DNA of 64,000 bases, from the NCBI GenBank assembly GCA_965203265.1, contig CBDBBV010000002.1, positions 992,001 through 1,056,000 on the forward strand, given 5' to 3'. Shown here one piece after another: positions 37,858 to 45,333 of the stretch (position 1 is its first letter; each line of letters opens with the position of its first letter). Position numbers and translations under genes: made by a program. Source of the stretch: JAHRAW01 sp965203265. GTDB lineage: Bacteria; Pseudomonadota; Gammaproteobacteria; Arenicellales; Poriferihabitantaceae. The notes below the pieces were generated by a model. That model worked only from the letters and a program-made list of their open reading frames with translations, was not told where the DNA came from and made no database searches.

Positions 37858-38658
37858 ATGGGTTTTTTGACGGATAAACGGGTTTTGATCACCGGCATCG
37901 CCAGCAATCGCTCGATCGCCTGGGGCATCGCGCGCGCCATGCGCGGGCAAGGGGCGCGGCTGGCGCTCACCTACCCCAACGACAAGATGAAGCCGCGAGT
38001 CGAAGACTTGGCGGCGCAACTCGAAACGGAGGCCGTGTTGCCCTGCGATGTCGCCAGCGATGAGCAGATCGAGCAGCTGTTCGTCGATCTCGGCGCGACT
38101 TGGGATGGCCTCGATGGGCTGGTTCATTCCATCGCCTTCGCCCCCCGCGAGGAATTGCAGGGACTATTTCTCGACGCGGTCAGCCGCGAAGGGTTCAATA
38201 TGGCTCACGAAATCAGCTCCTACAGTTTCGCCGCGCTGGGGCGCGCCGCCCTGCCGCTGATGCGCGGGCGGGGTGGCGCCATGCTGACGCTCACCTACAT
38301 CGGCTCCGAGCGCGCCATGCCGGGGTATAACGTGATGGGGCTGGCCAAGGCCAGTCTCGAGGCCAATGTGCGCTATATGGCGCAGTCCCTCGGCGCCGAG
38401 GGCATTCGGGTGAACGGCATATCGGCCGGGCCCATCCGCACTCTGGCGGCTGCCGGCATCGGCAATTTCAGGAAGATGACGGCGCACTTTGAAAAGGTCG
38501 CCCCGCTAGGGCGCTTGGTGACCATCGACGAGGTCGGCAATGCCGCCGCGTTTCTGTGCTCCGACCTGGCTTCGGGCATTACCGGCGAAATCACATTTGT
38601 CGACGGCGGCTTCAACACCATCGGCATCAGCGAGAGTTTGATCGAGGGGGACGGGTAG
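37858..38658 (+). CDS. fabI: Enoyl-[acyl-carrier-protein] reductase FabI
   Basis: NADH-dependent final reduction step of fatty-acid elongation. The short-chain dehydrogenase fold has GIASNRSIAWGIARAM (cofactor binding) and the YNVMGLAKASLE catalytic Tyr-Lys. The Tyr of the FabI Tyr-X6-Tyr-X-X-X-Lys pattern is partly shifted to TYIGSERAMPGYNVMGLAK, which is normal for FabI. 266 residues. AGAGG lies 6 bp before the ATG; an in-frame TTG 6 bp upstream is unlikely. Confidence 0.95.
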   Translation: MGFLTDKRVLITGIASNRSIAWGIARAMRGQGARLALTYPNDKMKPRVEDLAAQLETEAVLPCDVASDEQIEQLFVDLGATWDGLDGLVHSIAFAPREELQGLFLDAVSREGFNMAHEISSYSFAALGRAALPLMRGRGGAMLTLTYIGSERAMPGYNVMGLAKASLEANVRYMAQSLGAEGIRVNGISAGPIRTLAAAGIGNFRKMTAHFEKVAPLGRLVTIDEVGNAAAFLCSDLASGITGEITFVDGGFNTIGISESLIEGDG

Positions 38659-38670
38659 CCGTCAGCGGCG

Positions 38671-40494
38671 TCAGCGCAGGCTCAGGCCCTGTAGTGTATC
38701 CGCGGTGGGGACGCCGTTTTTATCCCATCCGCGCAGCTGGTAGTACTGGGGAATCAATACATCCAACTCGACCACGCCGCCTTTGGCGAATCCCGAGGGC
38801 ACCGGTTCGTTCAACATGCGCGGCGGCAGGGTGTCGTCGCGGCGGCTCAGGCCGGCCTTGAGGTTGAACAGCCGCTCCAGATTCCAAGTTCGCTCGCCGA
38901 TTTGCCGCAGGCGCTCTTCCGACCAGTCGCCGGGACAGGCAGCGTCCACCATCTTGCGGTATTCGCCGGGGCCCCAGGTGCCGGTGGTGAACAGGCACAG
39001 TCCGGTGGAATCGACCATGGCGACGAAGTCCTGAGAATCGCGGCAGGCTTGCGCCTTGCCGGTTGTGCCGGGATCGACCATATCCACATCGAAGGTATCG
39101 TGCTTGAGGTGGCAGGCGCCGCGATTGCTGGTGGCATAGCCCAAGCCCATGCCCTGCATGGCGCGGCCATCATAACCGGCGAATTCCTGACCCTTGGCGA
39201 CCATGGCCAATTCCGGGCGTCCGTATTTTTCGCACAGGCGCTTGGCGCCGAGGCCGAGGTCGCGTCCGAAACCCTGATATTTCCCGGTTTTTTCCGACAT
39301 CACCACCAGCGCCTCGGCGCTGCCGAAGTTGAGCGGGATGCCGTCGGTGTGCGTCTCATCGATCACCCCCAGTTCGTACAATTCCATCGCCGCCGCCAGA
39401 GTAACGCCGAAGGAGATCGGATCCATGCCGTGCTCGTTCATCATGAAACCGGCGAAGGTCAGCGCGTCCAGATCGTCTACCCCCACCACCGGGCCGAAGG
39501 CGAACGCGGTTTCGTATTCGAGGCCGCCGGAAGCGTCCCAGTATTCCCGGCGGTCGGCCACGCTGAAGTGCTTGGGATCGATTCTGGCGATGCGCCCGCA
39601 GGCGATGGTGCAGCCGAAGCAGGCGGCGTTGGTGAGCAGGTTGGTGTGGCCGTTGCGGTTTTTCAGGGTGACTGCGCGGGCGTTGATCTTGTCCACGCCG
39701 CCGAATGAGACCTTGCGGAAATTTTCGGTGGGCAGGCCGCCGAATTCCTGCATGTTGTCCATCATCGCCAGCGTGCCGTAGCGCATCAATCTGCGCCGCG
39801 CCAAACTGCCGTGCAGGACGCCGTTGACCTCGCCGACGGCGTCCATGAATCGCTCCGGCGCATCCACCTGCACGCCGATGCTGCCGCGCACGGCGATCGC
39901 CTTCAAATTCTTGCTGCCCATCACCGCGCCGACTCCGGAGCGCCCGGCCGCGCGGTGCAAGTCGTTGATCACGCAGGCGTATTTCACCCCCCGCTCGCCG
40001 GCCACGCCGATGGCGGCGACCTTCAACAGGGGATGCTGGTGGCGCTGTCGCAGCCAGTGGTCGGCCTGCCACACGCTCTGCCCCCAGATTTCATCCGCCG
40101 GCAGCAATTCGAGGCGATCGTTGTGTATCCACAGATACACCGGCTTCGCGGAGCGCCCCTTGATGATGAGCATGTCGTAGCCGGCGTATTTGAGCTCGGC
40201 GCCGAATTTGCCGCCGGAGTTGGAGCAGGCGATGGCGCCAGTGAGGGGGCCCTTGGTGATCACCGTATAGCGCCCGCTGGTCGAGGCCATGGTGCCGGTC
40301 AACGGGCCGGTGGCGAAGATCAGGGTGTTTTCGGGGCCTTCGGGATCCGCCGCCGGATCCATCTCTTCCCACAGATACTTGCTGCCGAGGCCGCGACCGC
40401 CGAGGTATTCCTCGGCCCATTGGAGATTCAACGGCTCGGTGGAGATGCTGCCGTCGGTGAGATTCACTCTCGCGATTTTGTTCTGCCAGCCCAT
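38671..40494 (-). CDS. Tungsten aldehyde:ferredoxin oxidoreductase family enzyme
   Basis: 607-residue enzyme of the AOR family, which uses a tungsten bis-pterin and one [4Fe-4S] cluster to oxidise aldehydes to acids (or run the reverse). The N-terminal AOR domain is typical (YLGGRGLGSKYLWEEM, STSGRYTVITKGPLTGAIAC). Three cluster cysteines lie in CFGCTIAC and the fourth in DSTGLCLF. The GGLEYETAFAFGPV block lines the active site. GGAGG is positioned well before the ATG. No AorA-type ferredoxin subunit or AorC flavin subunit is adjacent, so its electron partner is unknown; the FdxA ferredoxin at 57.2 kb is one candidate. Rare in aerobic gammaproteobacteria, it fits with the tungstate transporter at 21.8 kb. 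Substrate cannot be read from sequence. Confidence 0.9.
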   Translation of the reverse strand: MGWQNKIARVNLTDGSISTEPLNLQWAEEYLGGRGLGSKYLWEEMDPAADPEGPENTLIFATGPLTGTMASTSGRYTVITKGPLTGAIACSNSGGKFGAELKYAGYDMLIIKGRSAKPVYLWIHNDRLELLPADEIWGQSVWQADHWLRQRHQHPLLKVAAIGVAGERGVKYACVINDLHRAAGRSGVGAVMGSKNLKAIAVRGSIGVQVDAPERFMDAVGEVNGVLHGSLARRRLMRYGTLAMMDNMQEFGGLPTENFRKVSFGGVDKINARAVTLKNRNGHTNLLTNAACFGCTIACGRIARIDPKHFSVADRREYWDASGGLEYETAFAFGPVVGVDDLDALTFAGFMMNEHGMDPISFGVTLAAAMELYELGVIDETHTDGIPLNFGSAEALVVMSEKTGKYQGFGRDLGLGAKRLCEKYGRPELAMVAKGQEFAGYDGRAMQGMGLGYATSNRGACHLKHDTFDVDMVDPGTTGKAQACRDSQDFVAMVDSTGLCLFTTGTWGPGEYRKMVDAACPGDWSEERLRQIGERTWNLERLFNLKAGLSRRDDTLPPRMLNEPVPSGFAKGGVVELDVLIPQYYQLRGWDKNGVPTADTLQGLSLR

Positions 40495-40587
40495 GATTGC
40501 CTCCGGTGGATCGGGTTCGGTGGAAAAGGATACGGTAATCGTCGCCGATTTTCGCGGGGAATTCCAGTCTTAGGGGTGATTCGGGGG

Positions 40588-41988
40588 TCAGCGCGAACGC
40601 GAGCGCGGTAGCGAGCGGATTTTTTCCTCGAGGTCGGTGGGGGCGGCGAAGAGGAATTTCTTGCCGGACTTCACCTGTTGCAGCAATCCCGCCTGCTCCA
40701 GGGCAAGCAGGTCGGTGCGCGCGGTTTGGTAGCTGATGTTTTGTCGTTTCCGGTGGCTTTGTATGGTGTAGGCGAAGTCCGGATTCTTCGCGGCATGGGC
40801 CAGCAGTTCCAGTTGGCGCGTGTTGAAGTGCTGGCGGGTGGACGCGGCGGACAAGATGTTTTGGATGTTGCGCAATTCCTTGCGCTTGCGCTCGACGAAT
40901 CGTTGGAACGATTGCATAGCCTTTTGGATGACGGCGGCTTGATGCAGCAGGAAATAAGTCAGGTCGCCCTCGTCGGTCTCTGTGTACAGGAATGCGCGGC
41001 TGTATTTCGCCGGCGCTCGGCGAATCGCCTCGGAAATGGAAATATATTCCAGCGTCCAATACCGACTCTTCAGCATGCGCCAATAGAACAGGGCGCGCGC
41101 CGTTCGCCCGTTTCCATCCGTGAACGGGTGCAGGTAGGCGAGCAGGAAATGCACGATGATGGCTCGCAATGCCGGATGCAGGAAACCGGTTACGCCCTCG
41201 TCCGCGTTCGCGTTCGCATGACGGGGCGTTTTCTCGTTGGCGAAATCGCACAGGTCGCGCAAGGCGGACGGCAGATCGCGCGCCGCGGGCGGGCGGTATA
41301 ACAGGGTGTTGTCGCGATCGTCGTAAACGCCGAAATTCGGGTCGCTTGAATCGTTTGAGCGAATGCGCCCGCAGTCGGATTCATCCATCGTGCCTTCGGT
41401 CAAAATCCGATGCAGTTCGCAGATCATTGGCACGGTGAGCGGTTTGTCGATGAGCCCTCGGATGCGCGAGATGGCTCGGTAATTGTTGACGATCATCCGC
41501 TCGTCGGTATTCTTCGGCTGGTGTTCCTCCTTCAGCATTTTGCGCGCGTCTCGCCGGGTAACCGAGGCGCCTTCGAGCAGACTGGAATGAATGGCTTCCT
41601 CCATGAGGGAATGAACGAGATAACGTTCGTTGTGTCCATGAGAGCTGCCGGTTTCATCGGGAGTCGCCAACCGGCCCGCCGCGTCTTTGTCGATTTCGTG
41701 GCAGAACGCTTGCAGTTTGTCGATCGGGCAAAACACGAAGCCGTCGCCGTTGTTTTGTCGAAGCGGGAGTTTTTTGTAGGTGGTTTTGCGCGCGATCTTC
41801 AAAAAACGCCAGTATTCCTCGGCGTCCAACCCGCCCGATGGGGGGCGATGGCGAGCTTCATCCCAGTGCAAGTAACGTCCGTTTTCATCCACCGCGGAAA
41901 ATGAGGAAGATGCCTTGGTGTAGCGAAGCATCGCGGACTTCAGATCCTCGGAAACGGAAAAAGGCGGCGGTGAAGGTGGAATTTTCAT
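40588..41988 (-). CDS. Fic-domain protein with C-terminal winged helix
   Basis: 466 residues. The Fic core motif HPFTDGNGRTAR is intact, so AMP transfer is expected. An upstream SSLLEG matches the (S/T)xxxE(G/N) inhibitory helix of class II Fic proteins, which lies N-terminal to the Fic fold. A C-terminal winged helix (TRQLELLAHAAKNPDFAY, ISYQTARTDLLALEQAGLL) suggests DNA binding, possibly autoregulation. The start at 41988 (MKIPPSP) is not supported by a clear ribosome site. Further upstream the frame runs into the direct repeats at 42043-42149. Targets are unknown. Situated between rlmD and the aldehyde oxidoreductase. Confidence 0.88.
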   Translation of the reverse strand: MKIPPSPPPFSVSEDLKSAMLRYTKASSSFSAVDENGRYLHWDEARHRPPSGGLDAEEYWRFLKIARKTTYKKLPLRQNNGDGFVFCPIDKLQAFCHEIDKDAAGRLATPDETGSSHGHNERYLVHSLMEEAIHSSLLEGASVTRRDARKMLKEEHQPKNTDERMIVNNYRAISRIRGLIDKPLTVPMICELHRILTEGTMDESDCGRIRSNDSSDPNFGVYDDRDNTLLYRPPAARDLPSALRDLCDFANEKTPRHANANADEGVTGFLHPALRAIIVHFLLAYLHPFTDGNGRTARALFYWRMLKSRYWTLEYISISEAIRRAPAKYSRAFLYTETDEGDLTYFLLHQAAVIQKAMQSFQRFVERKRKELRNIQNILSAASTRQHFNTRQLELLAHAAKNPDFAYTIQSHRKRQNISYQTARTDLLALEQAGLLQQVKSGKKFLFAAPTDLEEKIRSLPRSRSR

Positions 41989-42042
41989 CTTTGTCGGTGC
42001 TCGCAAGGGGGTATCCGGTTTCAATCGGAAGCCCCAGAAGCC

Positions 42043-42083
42043 AAATGTCAATTTGCTGTCAACAAATGTCAAAATTAGTAGTT
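42043..42083 (-). repeat. 41-bp direct repeat upstream of fic, copy 1
   Basis: One of two copies 66 bp apart, identical except for one base (T/C at the eleventh position). On the minus strand each copy contains TTGACATTTGTTGACAGCAA followed by ATTGACATTT, that is, three TTGACA words. It lies 55 bp upstream of the fic start, where an operator or promoter is expected. Confidence 0.7.
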
Positions 42084-42108
42084 GGTGCGGGAAACCGGAT
42101 TGTAGAGT

Positions 42109-42149
42109 AAATGTCAATCTGCTGTCAACAAATGTCAAAATTAGTAGTT
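42109..42149 (-). repeat. 41-bp direct repeat upstream of fic, copy 2
   Basis: Second copy, starting 66 bp from the first, with the same three TTGACA words on the minus strand. The 25 bp between copies is unrelated. Confidence 0.7.
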
Positions 42150-42198
42150 ACGATCTCGAAAATGGCTTGATTCCGCCCTTCGGAGGCCCCCCCGCCGC

Positions 42199-43494
42199 TC
42201 ACCCTTCCCTCTCAAACCGCGCCATGGACTCGATGCCCGCGGTGTGCGGGAACATGTCGATCACGCCGGCGTGGGTCATTTTGTAGCCGTGCAGGTGAGT
42301 CAGAATGCCGGCGTCCCGGGCAAATGTGGCCGGGTTGCACGAGGCGTAGACGATGACGCGCGGGTCGATTTCGGGAATCAAGTGCTTGACCACATCCACC
42401 GCGCCGGATCGCGGCGGGTCGAGCAAGACTTTCTCGAATTTCCGCCCAAGCGCCGTGGGCTGGTGAAGATCCGCCACCTCGAAGGCGGCATTCGCCAAGC
42501 CGTTGCGCGCGGCATTCTCCCGCCCCCGATCGACCAACCCGGCCTCCCCCTCGACGCCGAGCACCCGCGCCCCGCTGCGCGCGATGGGCAGGGTGAAATT
42601 GCCGAGGCCGCAGAACAGGTCGAGAATATCGTCCCCCGGCGCCGGTGCCAACAAACCCATAGCCAGTGCGATCATCCGCTCGTTGGCCGGCCCGTTGACC
42701 TGAATGAAATCCGTCGGCGCGAATTCCATCTGCAGATCGTAGTCGTCCAAGCGGTAATACAACGGCTGCGGGGATTCGGGCCAGAGCGGCGCGACCGTGT
42801 CGAGCCCGCCCGGCTGCAGAAAAAACTGCACCCCCTCGCGCCGCGCGAACTCCCGCAACAGCGCCCGATCCGCATCGCATAACGGTTGCAAGTGGCGCAG
42901 TACCAGCGCCAGCGCATTGTCCGCCGCCACCATCTCGAGCTGCGGAATCCGCTCGGGGCAGCTGAGCCGTTGTAGCAATTCGTGCAGCCCCGGCAACAAC
43001 TCGGACAACCCGGCATCGAGGGTGGCGCAACTCATCAGCGAGGTGATGTAACTGCTGTTGCGCTCGCGAAAACCCACCAGAATTCCGCCCTTCTTCGGCA
43101 CATGGCGAATTCCCGCGCGCGCCTTGCGGCGGTAGTGCCAGATGGGGGCGCAGATGGGCCGCAATCGGTTCTCCGGCAGGGTTTTGGCGTTTTGCGCCAA
43201 CGCGTCGAACAGGGCTTTTTCCTTGAAGGCCAGTTGCGCCGCCGGTTCGATATGCTGCTGGGCGCAGCCGCCGCATACCCCGAAATACTCGCAACGCGGC
43301 ACGACCCGATCGGCGGAAGGTTGGATGATTCGCGTGAGGCGGCTCGAGAATTTCCCCCGCCGTTTCTTGCGCATCTCGAATTCCACCACCTCCCCCGGCA
43401 ACACGCCGTCGATGAAATACGCCCTGCCCTCGACCTCGACCACCCCCGCGCCGTCGCGGGCGAATTCCTCGACCCTCGATTGCGCCAACGCCAT
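42199..43494 (-). CDS. rlmD: 23S rRNA m5U1939 methyltransferase
   Basis: TrmA-family enzyme with a TRAM domain at the N-terminus and a [4Fe-4S] cluster from CEYFGVCGGC plus the Cys of LMSCATLD. The SAM region is DLFCGLGNFTLPIA, the catalytic Cys is in IVYASCNPATFARD, and LLDPPRSGA is the substrate loop. 431 residues against 433 in E. coli. It begins 5 bp after the exonuclease stop. Confidence 0.95.
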   Translation of the reverse strand: MALAQSRVEEFARDGAGVVEVEGRAYFIDGVLPGEVVEFEMRKKRRGKFSSRLTRIIQPSADRVVPRCEYFGVCGGCAQQHIEPAAQLAFKEKALFDALAQNAKTLPENRLRPICAPIWHYRRKARAGIRHVPKKGGILVGFRERNSSYITSLMSCATLDAGLSELLPGLHELLQRLSCPERIPQLEMVAADNALALVLRHLQPLCDADRALLREFARREGVQFFLQPGGLDTVAPLWPESPQPLYYRLDDYDLQMEFAPTDFIQVNGPANERMIALAMGLLAPAPGDDILDLFCGLGNFTLPIARSGARVLGVEGEAGLVDRGRENAARNGLANAAFEVADLHQPTALGRKFEKVLLDPPRSGAVDVVKHLIPEIDPRVIVYASCNPATFARDAGILTHLHGYKMTHAGVIDMFPHTAGIESMARFEREG

Positions 43495-43499
43495 GGCGC

Positions 43500-44300
43500 T
43501 CAGACGATCTCTTCGGAGTCGGAGTCGGAGTCGGAGTCCGGCAATTCCCCCTGTTCCGCCTCTTCCCAGGCGCCGAGGAATTCGAGCAAGTGTTCCTGCC
43601 CGGATTGACCGAGCCACTTCTTGAGCAAGGCGCATTCCAGCTCGAACGATTCGTCGGTCAGATTGCCGCGCACCAATTCCCAGCGCAGATAGACCAGATA
43701 GGTGTTGAGCACATCGGTTTCGCAGTAGTGGCGGATTTTGCGTATGCCGCCGGCCAGATAGGCGTCCCACACTTCCGACCCGTGCATTCCCGGTTTGCCG
43801 GGGAAGTCGAGCATCACGGCGATCTCGTCCAGCGGCGCATTGGCGCGCGGGGTGAATCCGGCGAGCACGTCCATCAGGTCGATGTGCCGCCAGTGGAAAC
43901 GGTTGAGGTAGTCGCTCTCCCAATAGTGCGCGGCGGGCACGCCGTGCAGCAGCGAGCGATAGTGCAACACCGGCAGATCGAAACCGCCGCCGTTCCAGCT
44001 GACCAGAGTTGGTTTGCAGCGATCAATCACGCCGTAAAAACGGGAGATCAAGTCCCCTTCTGACGAATCCTCGCGGCCAAACGACTCTACCTTGACGTGT
44101 TTGCCCCTTCGCAACACCGCCGATATGGCCACGATGCGGTGGAGATGCAGCGGCAGGAAGTCCGAGCCGCCGGTCTTCTGCACCCGCTTGGCGAACATGG
44201 CGCGGGCGATGTCTTCCTCGGACAGGCCGTCGAGATCGTACAACCTGCTACCGCTGATCGTGTCCGGCACGGTTTCGATGTCGAATACCAGCGTGTTCAT
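43500..44300 (-). CDS. PolB-type 3'-5' exonuclease
   Basis: 266 residues of the DNA_pol_B_exo2 family, a stand-alone proofreading-type exonuclease. The acidic catalytic residues are in VFDIETVPD, SWNGGGFDLPVLHYR and HYCETDVLNTY. The C-terminus ends SDSDSDSDSEEIV, written by a 6-bp GAGTCG repeat, and is probably a replication-slippage product outside the fold. It overlaps the quinone reductase gene by 4 bp and lies directly before rlmD. Its cellular substrate is not established. Confidence 0.85.
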   Translation of the reverse strand: MNTLVFDIETVPDTISGSRLYDLDGLSEEDIARAMFAKRVQKTGGSDFLPLHLHRIVAISAVLRRGKHVKVESFGREDSSEGDLISRFYGVIDRCKPTLVSWNGGGFDLPVLHYRSLLHGVPAAHYWESDYLNRFHWRHIDLMDVLAGFTPRANAPLDEIAVMLDFPGKPGMHGSEVWDAYLAGGIRKIRHYCETDVLNTYLVYLRWELVRGNLTDESFELECALLKKWLGQSGQEHLLEFLGAWEEAEQGELPDSDSDSDSEEIV

Positions 44301-45298
44301 GTCCCGCCGCCCGTCTCGCTCACGGCGAGCACGATCTTGCCGAAGTGGCTGCCGGCCTCCATGGCGCCGTGCGCCTGCGCCGCCTGCGCCAGCGGATACA
44401 CCTCGGATATCAGCGGCACGATCGAACCGTCCGCCATCAACGGCAGCACCGTTTCGGCGAAACGGGCGATGAGGGCGGCCTTCTCCGCGGGCGGGCGGGA
44501 ACGCAGCACCGAGCCGATTATCCGTTGACGCTTGACCATAGCGAGGGCGAGGTTGAGTTCCGCCGTGGCGCCGCCCATCACTCCGATCAGCATCAGCGTG
44601 CCGCCGACCGCGAGGCAGCGCATGTTGTCCGGCAGATAGGGGCCGCCGATGTGATCGAGAATCACATCTACGCCGAGTTTGCCGGTGATGTCCCGCACCC
44701 GCTCGGCGAACGACTCGCTTCGATAATCGATCACGTGGTGCGCGCCGAGTTGCTGTACCCGCGCCACCTTGCCGCTGGAGGCGGTAACGATGATGACGCA
44801 GTGCGGAGCCAGTTGCCGGCAGAGTTGTATGGCGGCGGTGTTGACGCCGCCGCCGCCGCCGTGTAGCAGCACGCTCTGCGCGTTCTCCAAGCCGGTAATC
44901 AGGAAGAGGTTCAGATACGCGGTCAGGTAGGTTTCGCACACGCAGGCGGCCTGATGGAAATCCATGTTCGCCGGCACGGCCATGGCGTGGTCGGCTCGGG
45001 CGACGGCATATTCGGCATAGCCGCCGCCAGCGAGCAGCGCCATGACCCGATCGCCCACCCGCCAACCGGTCACGCCGTCGCCGATCTCCGCCACCGTGCC
45101 GGCCACCTCCAAGCCGAGAATTTCCGATTCCCCCGCGGGCGGCGCATAGTGCCCTTCGCGTTGCACCACATCGGGCCGGTTGACCGAGGTCGCCGCAGAT
45201 TGGATGAGAATCTGCCCGGCGGCGGCCACCGGGCGCTCGGCGTCGGCGAAAACCATCTTCTCCGCGCCGCCGAAACCGTTCAGCAGGATTGCCTTCAT
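44297..45298 (-). CDS. NAD(P)H quinone oxidoreductase, zinc-free MDR family
   Basis: 333 residues of the quinone oxidoreductase/PIG3-like branch of medium-chain dehydrogenases. The N-terminal GroES-like domain (SVNRPDVVQREGHY, GLEVAGTVAEIG) is followed by a Rossmann domain with LLHGGGGGVNTAAIQLCR. The Cys/His set of zinc alcohol dehydrogenases is absent. Substrate is unknown. It lies 35 bp after the formate dehydrogenase alpha gene. Confidence 0.85.
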   Translation of the reverse strand: MKAILLNGFGGAEKMVFADAERPVAAAGQILIQSAATSVNRPDVVQREGHYAPPAGESEILGLEVAGTVAEIGDGVTGWRVGDRVMALLAGGGYAEYAVARADHAMAVPANMDFHQAACVCETYLTAYLNLFLITGLENAQSVLLHGGGGGVNTAAIQLCRQLAPHCVIIVTASSGKVARVQQLGAHHVIDYRSESFAERVRDITGKLGVDVILDHIGGPYLPDNMRCLAVGGTLMLIGVMGGATAELNLALAMVKRQRIIGSVLRSRPPAEKAALIARFAETVLPLMADGSIVPLISEVYPLAQAAQAHGAMEAGSHFGKIVLAVSETGGGT

Positions 45299-45333
45299 GT
45301 ACCGATCATGCCGAGTCTGCGCCCGCGCCGGAA

